Source of the DNA: Vibrio sp. SCSIO 43137
Lineage (GTDB): Bacteria; Pseudomonadota; Gammaproteobacteria; Enterobacterales; Vibrionaceae
Reading direction: 5' to 3'
Length of the DNA: 64,000 nucleotides
Assembly (NCBI RefSeq): GCF_028201475.1
Contig: NZ_CP116384.1
Coordinates: 1,240,001-1,304,000, forward strand
Part shown: positions 1-9,751 of the stretch, one piece after another
How positions within the stretch are numbered: position 1 is the stretch's first letter
Layout of the letters: each line of letters begins with the position of its first letter
Made by a program: the position numbers and the translations under genes
Notes under the pieces: model-generated
What the model was told of the DNA's origin: nothing
What the model saw: the letters and a program-made list of their open reading frames with translations, nothing else
Database searches by the model: none

Positions 1-435
1 GACGTCATCTTAATAGAATCCGACGGAGCAAAAGGGTTGGCGCTGAAAGCGCCTGCAGAGCATGAACCTTGTTTATCAGAGCTTTCTGACACGGTTATTG
101 CAGTTGCAGGGGCTGAGATGTTCAACCAGCCAGTAAACCGCAAGCAGGTTCACCGCTGGGATGAATTTGCAACCATTACAGATATGTGTGATGGACAAAC
201 AACCGGTATATCAGAGCTAAGCAAACTGATTGATCACCCAATGGGCATGTTTAAATCGGCCCCGCGCGGTGCAAAGAAAATAGTGCAGCTCAACAAAATG
301 GACAAGATAGCAGACCCCGATGCTTTCTGCTCAATGGCATCAGAGTTACTGCAACATACAGAACAACCCGATGAGGTGTGGCTGACCAGCATGCAGCCTG
401 AACAAACGCTGATAAAACGTATTGTTAGAGAATAA
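1..435 (+). CDS. yqeC: YqeC-like selenium-dependent hydroxylase accessory protein (5' end outside window)
   Basis: The frame is open from base 1 (DVILIESDGAKGLALKAP...), so only the C-terminal ~144 residues are present; the TTG at 37 is not a start. The ESDGAKG segment, the VAGAEMFNQPVN stretch and the position directly before yqeB match the YqeC family, a putative nucleotide-binding protein of the selenium-dependent molybdenum hydroxylase maturation system. In E. coli, yqeC and yqeB sit in the same purine-catabolism locus as hyuA and ygeWXY. yqeB follows after 64 bases on the same strand, so they are probably cotranscribed. The biochemical role is not established; family assignment is fairly sure. 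Confidence 0.75.
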   Translation, partial: DVILIESDGAKGLALKAPAEHEPCLSELSDTVIAVAGAEMFNQPVNRKQVHRWDEFATITDMCDGQTTGISELSKLIDHPMGMFKSAPRGAKKIVQLNKMDKIADPDAFCSMASELLQHTEQPDEVWLTSMQPEQTLIKRIVRE

Positions 436-499
436 GGCAAGCGTCAGCCAAAACGGGATAAACCTGTATCGCCGTCGCCTGTCCAATGAGGTCAACTGA

Positions 500-2086
500 A
501 TGAACATATTTGCTTACGCCGCTGAACTTCAACAGCAAAACACCCCTTTCGCTCTTGCCAGTATCGTCGATACCAGAGGTTCAACGCCCCGTCACTCAGG
601 GCAGATGATCGTACTGTCAGACGGCAGTATTGCCGGAACCATTGGCGGTGGCATGATTGAACGGCATGTTATTGAGCAGAGTCAGCAAGCTATCAGAGAA
701 AAGAAAAAGCGGGTTATCACAGGCAGCATGACCCGCACCGGGGCTCACGCCATGGATATGGACTGTGGCGGTCAGATGACAGTATTTATCGATGTATTTG
801 GCATCAGTTCTGAACTGATTCTGGTTGGTGCCGGCCACGTTAACCGCGCCGTTGCCAAACTGGCTTTACAAGTCGGTTTTGACGTCACCGTTATCGATTC
901 TCACCCTGATAGTCTTGCTGAGGAATACTTCTCACCTGAAGTGAAAAAGGTATTAGGTAACACTATCGAAGATGGTATCAATCAGGTCAATATCACTACC
1001 AACAGCTTTGTGGTCATCGCCACTAACCATGAAGATCAAAGTGCTATTGCTGCCGTTGCCCGCCTTGAAACCCGTTATACCGGCCTGATGGCCAGCAAGA
1101 AAAAAGTAGTTAAGTTATTCCGTTATCTGGAGCAGGAAGGAGTCAGCGAAGAGCGTATTCAGGCCATTTACTCCCCTATCGGCATGGATATCGGCGCTGA
1201 AAACCCGGAAGAGATAGCCGTCAGTGTTATTGCTGAACTGCTGCAGGTAAAACATAACAGAGCTGGTAAACAACTTACCCTTTCTAATGCAGGTACAGCA
1301 AAGGATCTGGTGATGATTCGCGGTGCCGGTGATATTGCTACGGGCGTTGCCAGCCGCTTATTTAATGCCGGCTATCGTGTGGTGATGTGCGATATTGAGC
1401 AACCTACTATGATTCGTTGCTCTGTCTCATTCGGCCAGTGCCTGTATGACGGTTCGGTCACCATTGAAGGTATCACAGCCACTCGCGCTGATGATGCCAG
1501 AATGGCTGAAAAACTGATGGCAGACGGAAAAATAGCCGTTATTGTCGATAGTGAATGTCAGTCCATCAAAACCCTTAAACCGGCCTTTGTGGTTGACGCC
1601 ATTCTGGCTAAACGCAATCTCGGCACCAAAAAGGATATGGCTCCGGTGACCATCGCCCTTGGCCCCGGCTTTACCGCCGGAGAAGATTGTCACGCAGTGA
1701 TTGAAACCAATCGCGGCCATTATCTGGGCAGCATTATTTATCAGGGCACCGCCATGGAAAATACCGGCGTTCCCGGTAATATTGCCGGCTATACCCACCA
1801 GCGGGTTATCCGCGCTCCGGCAGAAGGAACATTTACCAGCCCATACAAACTGGGAGATATTGTTAAAGAAGGTGACGTTATTGCCCATGTCGGCGATAAG
1901 CCTGTGATTGCCAGCCTTGACGGTATGTTACGCGGCTTGCTCAACTCCGGGCTGACCGTAACTGAAGGGTTTAAGATCGCTGATATCGACCCACGGGGTG
2001 AAAAAGCGGACTTCCGTACCGTATCAGATAAAGCCCGTGCTATAGGCGGCGGGGTACTTGAGGCTATGCTTTATTTAAGCAAGTAA
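500..2086 (+). CDS. yqeB: YqeB: XdhC/EF2563-type selenium-dependent molybdenum hydroxylase maturation protein
   Basis: The 528-residue protein has two parts. Residues ~1-265 are XdhC-like, with GSTPR near 28-32, GGGMIE near 50, and a Rossmann segment LILVGAGHVNRAVAKLA near 106. From ~272 (MIRGAGDIATGVASRL) it matches the EF2563 domain of E. coli YqeB, which has nearly the same length. XdhC proteins insert sulfurated molybdenum cofactor into xanthine dehydrogenase; this branch is tied to selenium-dependent hydroxylases. A GAGG about 10 bases upstream supports the ATG at 500. The hydroxylase itself is not in the window. It converges on hyuA across a strong terminator. Confidence 0.85.
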   Translation: MNIFAYAAELQQQNTPFALASIVDTRGSTPRHSGQMIVLSDGSIAGTIGGGMIERHVIEQSQQAIREKKKRVITGSMTRTGAHAMDMDCGGQMTVFIDVFGISSELILVGAGHVNRAVAKLALQVGFDVTVIDSHPDSLAEEYFSPEVKKVLGNTIEDGINQVNITTNSFVVIATNHEDQSAIAAVARLETRYTGLMASKKKVVKLFRYLEQEGVSEERIQAIYSPIGMDIGAENPEEIAVSVIAELLQVKHNRAGKQLTLSNAGTAKDLVMIRGAGDIATGVASRLFNAGYRVVMCDIEQPTMIRCSVSFGQCLYDGSVTIEGITATRADDARMAEKLMADGKIAVIVDSECQSIKTLKPAFVVDAILAKRNLGTKKDMAPVTIALGPGFTAGEDCHAVIETNRGHYLGSIIYQGTAMENTGVPGNIAGYTHQRVIRAPAEGTFTSPYKLGDIVKEGDVIAHVGDKPVIASLDGMLRGLLNSGLTVTEGFKIADIDPRGEKADFRTVSDKARAIGGGVLEAMLYLSK

Positions 2087-2131
2087 CCTGATCTGGGGTT
2101 AAGTAATTTCCCTCTCCTGCCACGGTCAGCA

Positions 2132-2185
2132 ACCGGTAGACACTATAAAGGCGCGAATTAACGCGCCTTTATAGTGTCTACCGGT
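2132..2185. terminator. Bidirectional terminator between yqeB and hyuA
   Basis: Two perfect 24-base arms (2132-2155 and 2162-2185) around the loop AATTAA. The stem contains AAAGGCGCG/CGCGCCTTT, and the element lies between convergent genes. It is unusually long for a simple terminator but fits a two-way transcription stop. Confidence 0.75.
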
Positions 2186-2226
2186 CTGTTTGCAGAGAGC
2201 TTATCTATTTGTAGAGAATTTACTTA

Positions 2227-3657
2227 TCACTCTTGTTCTATTTCACTTTGATCAAAGCGTGCACGGCGGATAAAGTTGCCTCTTCCGGCTTCACCTTTAA
2301 ACACACCATTTTCCGCCACGATTTCACCGCGACTCATGGTCATTACCGGCCAGCCTTCTACCTCAATACCTTCATAAGGCGTGTAATCGCAGTTGTCATG
2401 CAATTGCTCATGCTGAACAGACACCTTACGTCTTGGTGCAAACACGACTAAGTCGGCATCAGAACCGATATTCAGACAGCCTTTCTGTGGATACAGACCA
2501 AACAGCTTGGCTGGTTTGTAGGAAGTTAAATAGACAAACTGATTCAGGCTTATCCGCTGCTTGGATACCCCTTCCGAGAAAATCAGCGGCATTCTGGTTT
2601 CCACTCCGGGAATACCGTTCGGACAGCGGGTAAAGTCACTTACCCCAATCAGTTTTTGTGAATGGTAACTGAAAGAGCAGTGGTCGGTGGCAATGGTATC
2701 TATATCGCCGTCTGCCAGCCCCTGCCAGAGTTTGTCACACTCTTCCTTGTTTCTCAGCGGCGGGCTCAGCACATATTTTACTGCATCATCTCTCTCGTAG
2801 GCACTCTCGTCCAGCAACAGGTACTGAGGGCAGGTCTCTACCCATAGCGGCTTATTCTCTTTCCGCGCCAGCTTGCAGTATTCCAGCCCTAAGCCATTAG
2901 AAAGGTGAACAATATAGAGGGGAGCATTGTCTGCCAGCGTAGCCAGATTGATCATTCTGGAAATGGCTTCTGCCTCGCACTCAAGAGGGCGGCTGACTGC
3001 ATGATATCTGGCCGAGGTTTTACCCTGCTTTATCAGCTCTTCACGGCGCAATGCGATGGCTGCATCGTTTTCCGGATGAACCGTGGTTAACGCGTTGCAG
3101 CGGTTTAGCTGAGTCAAGGCCTGAAGGATCGCCCTGTCATCCAGCTTATAGTTGTAGGTCATATAGAGCTTAAAGCTGGTGATACCTTCGTCCACCATGG
3201 AAGGAATCTCCGCCAGAATCTCATCATCGATATGCTGAATAACGCCATGGAAGCTGTAGTCAATTACCGCGCTTTTTTCCGCATGCTCTTTATAGACAGC
3301 CAACTGATGATGCAGGTTACAGCCTTTCGGCCCGAAGCCCATATGATCGACAATGGTTGTAGTACCGCCGCAAACGGCTGAACGGGTTCCGGTATAAAAA
3401 TCGTCACAGCTGCGGGCAATACCAACATCGATATTAAAGTGGGTATGAACATCGATTCCGCCCGGCATAATCAGGAAACCATGAGCTTCAATGACTCTGG
3501 TGTGCCCGTCCGGCTCAATCTGTTCTGCTATCTGGCAGATTTTGCCTTCCTTAATCAGGATATCAGCCACTTGCGTCTGTTTATGGTCAACAAGGGTGCC
3601 CTGACGAATCAGCAGTGAACTGGCGACTTGAGTATCTGATGGAGGGATCTGAATCAT
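2227..3657 (-). CDS. hyuA: Dihydropyrimidinase / D-hydantoinase (HyuA)
   Basis: The 476-residue amidohydrolase opens cyclic amides such as hydantoins and dihydropyrimidines. Visible metal-site motifs are GGIDVHTHFN (~68), the region of the carboxylated lysine ITSFKLYMTYNYKLDD (~163), TVHPEND (~195), IVHLSNG (~250) and ATDHCSFS (~327). Length is close to E. coli HyuA, a D-phenylhydantoinase with unknown natural substrate. It is the last gene of the ygeW-ygeX-ygeY-hyuA operon, 141 bases after ygeY. An AGGA about 10 bases before the ATG supports the start. In this setting a product of purine breakdown is the likely substrate, which is inference. Confidence 0.88.
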   Translation of the reverse strand: MIQIPPSDTQVASSLLIRQGTLVDHKQTQVADILIKEGKICQIAEQIEPDGHTRVIEAHGFLIMPGGIDVHTHFNIDVGIARSCDDFYTGTRSAVCGGTTTIVDHMGFGPKGCNLHHQLAVYKEHAEKSAVIDYSFHGVIQHIDDEILAEIPSMVDEGITSFKLYMTYNYKLDDRAILQALTQLNRCNALTTVHPENDAAIALRREELIKQGKTSARYHAVSRPLECEAEAISRMINLATLADNAPLYIVHLSNGLGLEYCKLARKENKPLWVETCPQYLLLDESAYERDDAVKYVLSPPLRNKEECDKLWQGLADGDIDTIATDHCSFSYHSQKLIGVSDFTRCPNGIPGVETRMPLIFSEGVSKQRISLNQFVYLTSYKPAKLFGLYPQKGCLNIGSDADLVVFAPRRKVSVQHEQLHDNCDYTPYEGIEVEGWPVMTMSRGEIVAENGVFKGEAGRGNFIRRARFDQSEIEQE

Positions 3658-3762
3658 GGTCTCTGTCCTGTACCGTACGGGATTAACTAAAACGTGAAAC
3701 GTTCAGCCAGCAAAGCCGCTGAGGGAAGCCGCTCTGATGACTGAACGCAGTGGATTGAAGCT

Positions 3763-3793
3763 ATACCCAAGCACTTAGACGTTACTTGGGTAT
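3763..3793 (-). promoter_or_regulatory. Intercistronic hairpin between ygeY and hyuA
   Basis: Nine-base arms ATACCCAAG (3763-3771) and CTTGGGTAT (3785-3793) form a hairpin just after the ygeY stop codon. It may stabilise the upstream message or partly attenuate hyuA. No T-run follows on the transcribed strand. Confidence 0.4.
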
Positions 3794-3798
3794 GGTTA

Positions 3799-5007
3799 TT
3801 ACTTCAGTTTTTCCAGATAGACGCCCGGAATAACCGCATACATAGCAGCACATGTCACCAGATGGTCTTTCCATGTCTTCTCATTCGGCGCGTGTGCTTC
3901 AGGCTCTTTACCCGGACCGAAGCCGATTACCGGAATACCGTAGCGACCCATAATAGATACACCGTTGGTAGAGAAGGTCCACTTGTCGACATTTGGAGCT
4001 TTATCAAACAGCAGCTGATAAGACGATTCCAGAGTCTTAGTAGCGATATGCTCTTCTTCGATCTTCCATGCCGGGAAGTAACATTCCGTCGGATAAACAA
4101 GGCCGGTGTAAGCTGGTCTGTCGTAGTTATACATTGAAACCTTAGCACCAAACTTCTTAACGCTTTCCAGTTGGGCAATCTCTTCGATGGCACCTTCCCA
4201 TGTTTCGCCCCATGTCAGACGACGGTCGATAGAGATAGCGCAGCTGTCAGCGACGGCGCAGCGGCTAGGTGAAGTGAAGAAGACTTCAGATACCGTTAGT
4301 GTGCCCTTACCAAGGAATGGGTCATCACCAAGGTTACCAGCAAGTTGCTCGATTTCGCTCAGGATATGACCCATCTTAAAGATAGCGTTATCACCACGCT
4401 CAGGAGCAGAACCGTGACAGCTCACACCGCTTACATCGACACGAATTTCCATACGGCCACGCTGACCACGGTAGATCTGGCAATCGGTAGGCTCTGTAGA
4501 AACCACAAACTCAGGGCGAATCTTGCTCTCTTCGATGATGTACTGCCAGCACAGTCCGTCACAGTCTTCTTCCTGTACCGTACCGGTTACCAGCAGGGTG
4601 TACTCATCTTCAAGGCCAAGGTCTTTGATGATCTTACCGGCATAAACCATAGAAGCCATACCGCCTTCCTGATCCGATGCACCACGACCACCGATGATTT
4701 CATCATCTTCCATACCTTCATACGGGTCGAAGTGCCAGTTATCCATGTTACCCACACCAACAGTGTCGATATGTGCATCCATAGCAATCAGATGCGGACC
4801 GTGACCAATCCAGCCAAGCACGTTACCCATTGGGTCGATCTCAACCTTATCGAAACCGACTTTTTCCATCTCTTCTTTGATGCGTAATACTACTTTTTCT
4901 TCATCACAGCTTTCACTTGGAATGGCAATCATGTCGCGTAGAAAACGGCTCATATCCGCTTTGTATTCGTTCGCTTTTTCTAATACCTGCGCGAATGGAA
5001 TTTTCAT
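3799..5007 (-). CDS. ygeY: YgeY-type M20 family metallohydrolase
   Basis: The start is the ATG at 5007 (MKIPFAQVL), which has AAGGAGT 5-11 bases upstream; an earlier in-frame codon would add 32 unrelated residues. The 402 residues match E. coli YgeY in length. M20 zinc-peptidase/deacylase motifs are visible: [18 protein letters not shown], the general-base region [14 protein letters not shown] and the C-terminal AHAPNE histidine. The substrate is unproven; M20 enzymes cleave amide bonds of N-acyl or N-carbamoyl compounds, which fits a place between a hydantoinase and a carbamoyltransferase. Only 34 bases separate it from ygeX. Confidence 0.87.
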   Translation of the reverse strand: MKIPFAQVLEKANEYKADMSRFLRDMIAIPSESCDEEKVVLRIKEEMEKVGFDKVEIDPMGNVLGWIGHGPHLIAMDAHIDTVGVGNMDNWHFDPYEGMEDDEIIGGRGASDQEGGMASMVYAGKIIKDLGLEDEYTLLVTGTVQEEDCDGLCWQYIIEESKIRPEFVVSTEPTDCQIYRGQRGRMEIRVDVSGVSCHGSAPERGDNAIFKMGHILSEIEQLAGNLGDDPFLGKGTLTVSEVFFTSPSRCAVADSCAISIDRRLTWGETWEGAIEEIAQLESVKKFGAKVSMYNYDRPAYTGLVYPTECYFPAWKIEEEHIATKTLESSYQLLFDKAPNVDKWTFSTNGVSIMGRYGIPVIGFGPGKEPEAHAPNEKTWKDHLVTCAAMYAVIPGVYLEKLK

Positions 5008-5041
5008 TTTGTACTCCTTAGTAGAGGTTAAATTTTTTCGA

Positions 5042-6244
5042 TCAAAGTGTCGGATGTTTTCCTTGCCAAACCACTTCGCGATAATGAACAGGATCCGTAT
5101 CACCTTCGGTATTGATCAGCAGAATGACCGAGTCCTTGTTTAAGTTAAGTTGTTCCATCAGAGAAGCTTTCTCAGGATGGTAATGAATTGCAGCTAACAT
5201 ACCGGCACCTACGGCACCTGACTCACCAGATATCACCCGGGGATCGTCATTGAGCGGGTTGCCCAGCACGCGCATGCCTAATGCAGCAACGCTGTCCTGA
5301 CAGGAAACAAAGTGAGTGGCGTTGTCGCGCAATACCGGCCAGCCAATCGGGTTAGGCTCACCACACGCCAGACCAACCATAATGGTGGCAAGGTCGCCAT
5401 CAACATTGACCATTTCACCGCCATCACTGATACCGGAACGATAGATACAGTCCGCCAGATCTGGCTCGATAATCACTGACTGCAGTGCGCCTGAACCGTA
5501 TTCATCACACAGATAACCCAGCACACCACCCGCCATGGCACCAACACCAGCCTGCAGAAATACATGAGTCGGGGCATCAATACCCATCTCTTTCATCTGA
5601 CCGACAGCTTCTACTGCAAGAGTGGCATAGCCCTGCATAATCCAGGTCGGGATCTCCTGATAGCCTTCCCAAGCGGTATCCTGAACAATTTTCCAGCCGT
5701 TTTCGTTTGCCGTTTTAATCGCCAGACGTACGGTGTCATCGTAATTAAGGTCGGTAACAATACACTCAGCACCTAAAGCGCGGATGTTCTCCACACGGTC
5801 AACGGCAGCGCCTTTCGGCATATAGATAACTGCGTTCTGACCCAGCTTTTCAGCCGCCCATGCAACACCACGGCCATGGTTACCGTCTGTAGCGGTAGCA
5901 AAGGTCATTTTTTCTGAAATTTCGTTTTTAAGCTTATCGAAGTCAAACGCTTCGATATCTAAGTCAAACTCGTTACAAAGCAGACGGGCGATAGCATAAG
6001 CACCACCCAGCATTTTGAATGCAGACAGATCAAAACGGCACGACTCATCCTTGATCAGAACTTTACCGACACCAATCTCTTCAGCAAGAGAAGAAAGTGA
6101 ATGCAACGGAGTTGGTTGATAGCCTTCCACATTAGAGTGAAAAGCACTGGCTTTTAATGCCTCTTCACGGGTAAACAGCGGAGATAACTGACCGTTATAA
6201 TGACTGTTTTTCGCAACCTGCATTTTGAGCGAAAATGTAGACAT
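5042..6244 (-). CDS. ygeX: 2,3-diaminopropionate ammonia-lyase (YgeX/DpaL)
   Basis: A 400-residue fold-type II PLP enzyme. [12 protein letters not shown] (~70-81) carries the Schiff-base lysine, followed by a substrate/phosphate loop [15 protein letters not shown] and the glycine-rich [11 protein letters not shown]. The family converts 2,3-diaminopropionate to pyruvate and two ammonia. Length agrees with E. coli YgeX (about 398). An AAGGA lies before the ATG at 6244. It is the second gene of the operon, after ygeW. Confidence 0.9.
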   Translation of the reverse strand: MSTFSLKMQVAKNSHYNGQLSPLFTREEALKASAFHSNVEGYQPTPLHSLSSLAEEIGVGKVLIKDESCRFDLSAFKMLGGAYAIARLLCNEFDLDIEAFDFDKLKNEISEKMTFATATDGNHGRGVAWAAEKLGQNAVIYMPKGAAVDRVENIRALGAECIVTDLNYDDTVRLAIKTANENGWKIVQDTAWEGYQEIPTWIMQGYATLAVEAVGQMKEMGIDAPTHVFLQAGVGAMAGGVLGYLCDEYGSGALQSVIIEPDLADCIYRSGISDGGEMVNVDGDLATIMVGLACGEPNPIGWPVLRDNATHFVSCQDSVAALGMRVLGNPLNDDPRVISGESGAVGAGMLAAIHYHPEKASLMEQLNLNKDSVILLINTEGDTDPVHYREVVWQGKHPTL

Positions 6245-6322
6245 ATTGAATCCTTACAAATAACTCAGGCCTGGCCTGAAATGGGGGGCTCAGAGCTGAG
6301 CACCCCCGGATAGTAATAATAT

Positions 6323-7513
6323 TTATTTCACGCGTTTTTCAGACTGGTTCAACAACTCAGTAAGAATCTTCTCCGGCTCTTCATACTTACGGTTCAGAAT
6401 CATGGCTGCGATGATATAAGGCTTCCAGCTCGCTTCTTTGTAAGTGGCGATGCGGTATTTCTCGAACACAGCTTCGTCTACTTCACCCTGCTCACAAGAT
6501 ACGCCTGTGATATCAGCCGGCAGGCAGTGCATATACAGCGCTTCGCCGTCTTTAGTCTTCTTCATCAACTCTTCAGTACACTGCCAGTCAATATGTCTGG
6601 CATTTTCTGCAAGGCACTCTTTCTCTAGTGCTTTCAGGCCGTCATGGTCGTTGGCACGCAACAGTTCGGTACGACGACCCATCACCTGATAAGGAGCCCA
6701 TGATTTCGGATAAACGATATCAGCATCTTCGAACGCCTCTTCCATTGAAGCAACCTGAGTAAAGCTACCACCGGATGCGCGGGCATTCTTCTTCGCTTCT
6801 TCAACCACTTCAGGGATCAGGTCGTAACCTTCCGGATGAGCAAGGGTTACATCCATACCAAAGCGGGTCATCAGACCGATAATGCCCTGAGGTACAGAGA
6901 GCGGCTTACCGTAACTTGGTGAGTAAGCCCATGTCATAGCAATCTTCTTGCCTTTCAGCTCATCAAGGCTGCCGAAGTGCTCTTCAAGCCATGCAAGGTC
7001 AGCCATAGACTGAGTTGGGTGGTCGATATCACACTGAAGGTTTACCAGAGCAGGACGGGCAGGAAGAACGCCTTCTTTCACACCGTCATCAAGCGCTTCG
7101 CCTACTTCTCTCATATAAGCGTTACCCGCACCAAGGTACATATCATCACGGATACCGATAGCGTCAGCACAGAAAGAGATCATATTGGCCGTTTCACGAA
7201 CCGTTTCACCGTGAGCAATCTGAGATTTGCCTTCATCCAGATCCTGCTGCGCCAGACCCAGCATATTGATCGCTGAAGCGTATGAGAAACGGGTTCTTGT
7301 AGAGTTATCGCGGAAAAGAGAAACGGCTAAACCGTTTTTAAATACGTTAGTTGCAATGTTCTCGTTACGCATCTGCTTAAGAACATTAGCGGTTTTCAGA
7401 ACTCTCTCAAGTTCTTCCGGTGTTTGCTCCCATGTCAGTAAAAAGTCTTTGTTGGCTAGGTCAGAGTCGAGTTCTTTTATTTCCTGGATCAGTGTTTCAA
7501 TGCTCTTTTTCAT
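6323..7513 (-). CDS. ygeW: Knotted carbamoyltransferase YgeW
   Basis: The 396 residues equal the length of E. coli YgeW. The carbamoyl-phosphate loop SLFRDNSTRTRFSYASA and the second-domain motif MHCLPADITGV mark the aspartate/ornithine carbamoyltransferase superfamily, and the long spacing fits the knotted group. The true acceptor is not settled; oxalurate or other ureido compounds of purine catabolism have been discussed. It is the first gene of its operon and lies ~95 bases downstream of a sigma-54 promoter candidate. The SD sequence is weak. Confidence 0.9.
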   Translation of the reverse strand: MKKSIETLIQEIKELDSDLANKDFLLTWEQTPEELERVLKTANVLKQMRNENIATNVFKNGLAVSLFRDNSTRTRFSYASAINMLGLAQQDLDEGKSQIAHGETVRETANMISFCADAIGIRDDMYLGAGNAYMREVGEALDDGVKEGVLPARPALVNLQCDIDHPTQSMADLAWLEEHFGSLDELKGKKIAMTWAYSPSYGKPLSVPQGIIGLMTRFGMDVTLAHPEGYDLIPEVVEEAKKNARASGGSFTQVASMEEAFEDADIVYPKSWAPYQVMGRRTELLRANDHDGLKALEKECLAENARHIDWQCTEELMKKTKDGEALYMHCLPADITGVSCEQGEVDEAVFEKYRIATYKEASWKPYIIAAMILNRKYEEPEKILTELLNQSEKRVK

Positions 7514-7608
7514 TTTTATACCATCTTTGTTAATTTTATATGTTGGACATTAAATGCTAGAGATTCGCATTTATATTATTTGTTGGTGAATTGAATATTC
7601 TTCCTAAA

Positions 7609-7624
7609 AGCAACAACCATGCCC
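7609..7624 (-). promoter_or_regulatory. Candidate sigma-54 (-24/-12) promoter of the ygeW operon
   Basis: Read on the minus strand the 16 bases are GGGCATGGTTGTTGCT. They match TGGCACR-N4-TTGCW except at the first T and the -24 C, with exact GG-to-GC spacing. The site is 96 bases upstream of the ygeW start. The divergent neighbour is an RpoN-dependent activator, which is the expected partner. Confidence 0.65.
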
Positions 7625-7743
7625 AATTGAACAACATTTTCAGTTAACACATTGCGAAGCCAGTTTTTAAAAGAACCCGCAGTTAATTCTGATAAAAATA
7701 ACGATAAAAAACCGCAGCCATTTTAGTTTCAAGGGCTTCAGGC

Positions 7744-7860
7744 TATCATTCAAAATGATAAAGATTATCTAAAGTGGTATATCATTATGATACGTCGTGT
7801 GACCCCTACCTAATTTAACTAAATATCTAGTTAGTTACATTTATTATGTGATACGTATCA
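7744..7860. promoter_or_regulatory. Three palindromic sites, candidate YgeV upstream activating sequences
   Basis: Dyads are at 7744-7760 (TATCATT-N3-AATGATA), 7780-7792 (TATCAT-T-ATGATA) and 7849-7860 (TGATACGTATCA, perfect). They share the half-site TATCAT/ATGATA or TGATAC/GTATCA. They lie 120-250 bases upstream of the -24/-12 element, normal for an enhancer-binding protein, and close to the ygeV start, so autoregulation is also possible. Confidence 0.55.
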
Positions 7861-7919
7861 ACCCCATAAAGCGGCTAATTTATTAATCTAGTTGCCTTGA
7901 CAACTGAATAAGGCAAGCT

Positions 7920-9686
7920 ATGGCGATGACATCGGAGTTAATGTTAATCCAGCCCACCATTTTACGCTTTACACAGATGCTATCTGCTGTATTGAAAATC
8001 GACGTTGAGGTGGTTGATTCCGATCTTGTCAGAGTTGCAGGAACTGGCCCGTACGGAAAGTATTTCGGCAAAAAGCTCACCGCCAGTTCTAAAATTTTCA
8101 ATCACATACTGGAATCTCAACAGGAAAAAGTAGTCACTAAATCCCGCCATGACCCTTTATGTGAGAATTGCCAGAATAAACAGAGCTGCCGCGAAACGGC
8201 CTTTTTAGGAATTCCGATATTAATTGACAATAAATGTATCGGAATTATAAGTATCGTGGCTTTTACTGAAGAGTCTCAAAAACGAATTCAGGAAAATTCC
8301 AAATTATTTTCCAACTACATCCGATATGTGAGTCAGATCGTTATTTCAAAACTTGTCAATAAGACAAATGAAAATAATACCTTCGACAAAATATTAAACA
8401 ACCTGATTAATAATATGGATCAGGGTGTTTTGGTGTTGGATGAAAACAACCGAGCTATTCACGGAAACCTGACAGCATTTAATAGTTTAAATATAAATCA
8501 GAATATTTTGGATGATCTGGAAATTAGTATTGAAATGATATCTGATACTAATGAACAGCATGAAAAGTATCAGAATTATATTGTTTCCATTGCTGACAGG
8601 CAGGAGCTGCTGGTTGGTCAGTTGCATAATGTAAAAAACCATAAACTGTTTTTAATGGCTTACTATCAGCCGAATAAGGAGCCGCATACAGAGAGTGTGG
8701 CGCAACATGATTTTTCAGACCTTATTGGTGAATGTCCGGAAATAAGGCAACTGAAAAAACTGATCTCCAGGATCGCTTCCAGCCCGTCCAGTGTTTTAAT
8801 AAACGGCGAAAGCGGAACAGGCAAAGAGGTAGTCGCAAGGGCGATACATAAACTCAGCGACCGTAAAGATCGCCCTTTTATCGCCATTAACTGCGCCGCT
8901 ATTCCGGAGCAGCTGCTGGAGAGCGAGCTATTTGGTTACGTAAAAGGGGCCTTTACCGGCGCCCTGCCAAAAGGAAAGCTGGGCTTAATACAGGCAGCTA
9001 ACCACGGCACCCTGTTTCTGGATGAAATCGGTGATATGTCCCTGACCCTGCAGGCCAAACTACTCAGGGTACTGGAGACCCGCGAGGTTATGCCGTTAGG
9101 CTCTAATGTTTCTGAAACCATTGATATTCGCATCATATCCGCGACCAACCGTCACTTCTCAGAAATGATCGTCAGTAATCAGTTCCGGGAAGATCTTTAC
9201 TATCGTCTGAATGTGATCCCTATTTACCTGCCTGCACTAAAAAGCCGCAGAGGGGATATCGAGCTGCTGGCCGATCATTTCTTACAGAAGCACTCAGAGA
9301 AAATCGGCGTATCAGCACCAAGATTATCTAGCGAAGCTCTGTTGCTAATGAACCGTTACCAGTGGCCGGGCAATATCCGTGAACTGAGTAATCTGGTGGA
9401 GTATCTGGTGAATGTGGTTCCGGAAGGTGAACAGATTGATACCGACCTGCTGCCGCCTCATTTTGAAGCCTGCACTCCGCCTCCGGTAGCGTCAGAACCT
9501 GTTGCTCCTGCTTATGAAAGCCTGTCTGATAATGGCGGCCCTTCTCATGCCCTGAAACTGGAAGAGATTGAGAAGAACACCATCAGTGAAGCCCTTAACC
9601 GGTTAAAGAACCGAAATCTGGTGGCACAGGAGCTGGGAATAGGTATTGCAACCCTTTACCGTAAGATTAAAAAGTACGAGCTCTAA
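7920..9686 (+). CDS. ygeV: YgeV-like sigma-54-dependent transcriptional activator
   Basis: The 588 residues have the layout of E. coli YgeV. An N-terminal sensory region (1-~240) contains a Cys cluster CENCQNKQSC near 80-90 and a PAS-like segment. The AAA+ domain runs from ~265, with Walker A GESGTGKE at ~295-302, intact GAFTGA at ~343-348 for sigma-54 contact and FLDEIGD as Walker B. A Fis-type HTH ends the protein (LVAQELGIGIATLYRKIKKY). It is divergent from the ygeW operon and most likely activates it. The Cys cluster may bind metal or respond to redox state (inference). Confidence 0.88.
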   Translation: MAMTSELMLIQPTILRFTQMLSAVLKIDVEVVDSDLVRVAGTGPYGKYFGKKLTASSKIFNHILESQQEKVVTKSRHDPLCENCQNKQSCRETAFLGIPILIDNKCIGIISIVAFTEESQKRIQENSKLFSNYIRYVSQIVISKLVNKTNENNTFDKILNNLINNMDQGVLVLDENNRAIHGNLTAFNSLNINQNILDDLEISIEMISDTNEQHEKYQNYIVSIADRQELLVGQLHNVKNHKLFLMAYYQPNKEPHTESVAQHDFSDLIGECPEIRQLKKLISRIASSPSSVLINGESGTGKEVVARAIHKLSDRKDRPFIAINCAAIPEQLLESELFGYVKGAFTGALPKGKLGLIQAANHGTLFLDEIGDMSLTLQAKLLRVLETREVMPLGSNVSETIDIRIISATNRHFSEMIVSNQFREDLYYRLNVIPIYLPALKSRRGDIELLADHFLQKHSEKIGVSAPRLSSEALLLMNRYQWPGNIRELSNLVEYLVNVVPEGEQIDTDLLPPHFEACTPPPVASEPVAPAYESLSDNGGPSHALKLEEIEKNTISEALNRLKNRNLVAQELGIGIATLYRKIKKYEL

Positions 9687-9715
9687 TATTCAGCGTTATA
9701 TTAGGTTAAACAGAT

Positions 9716-9748
9716 AAAAAATATGGAGCCAATGGCTCCATATTTTTT
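9716..9748. terminator. Bidirectional terminator between ygeV and the first protease gene
   Basis: Arms ATATGGAGCC (9721-9730) and GGCTCCATAT (9734-9743) are extended by A5 and T5 on either side. They lie between convergent genes and serve both directions. Confidence 0.85.
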
Positions 9749-9751
9749 AGT

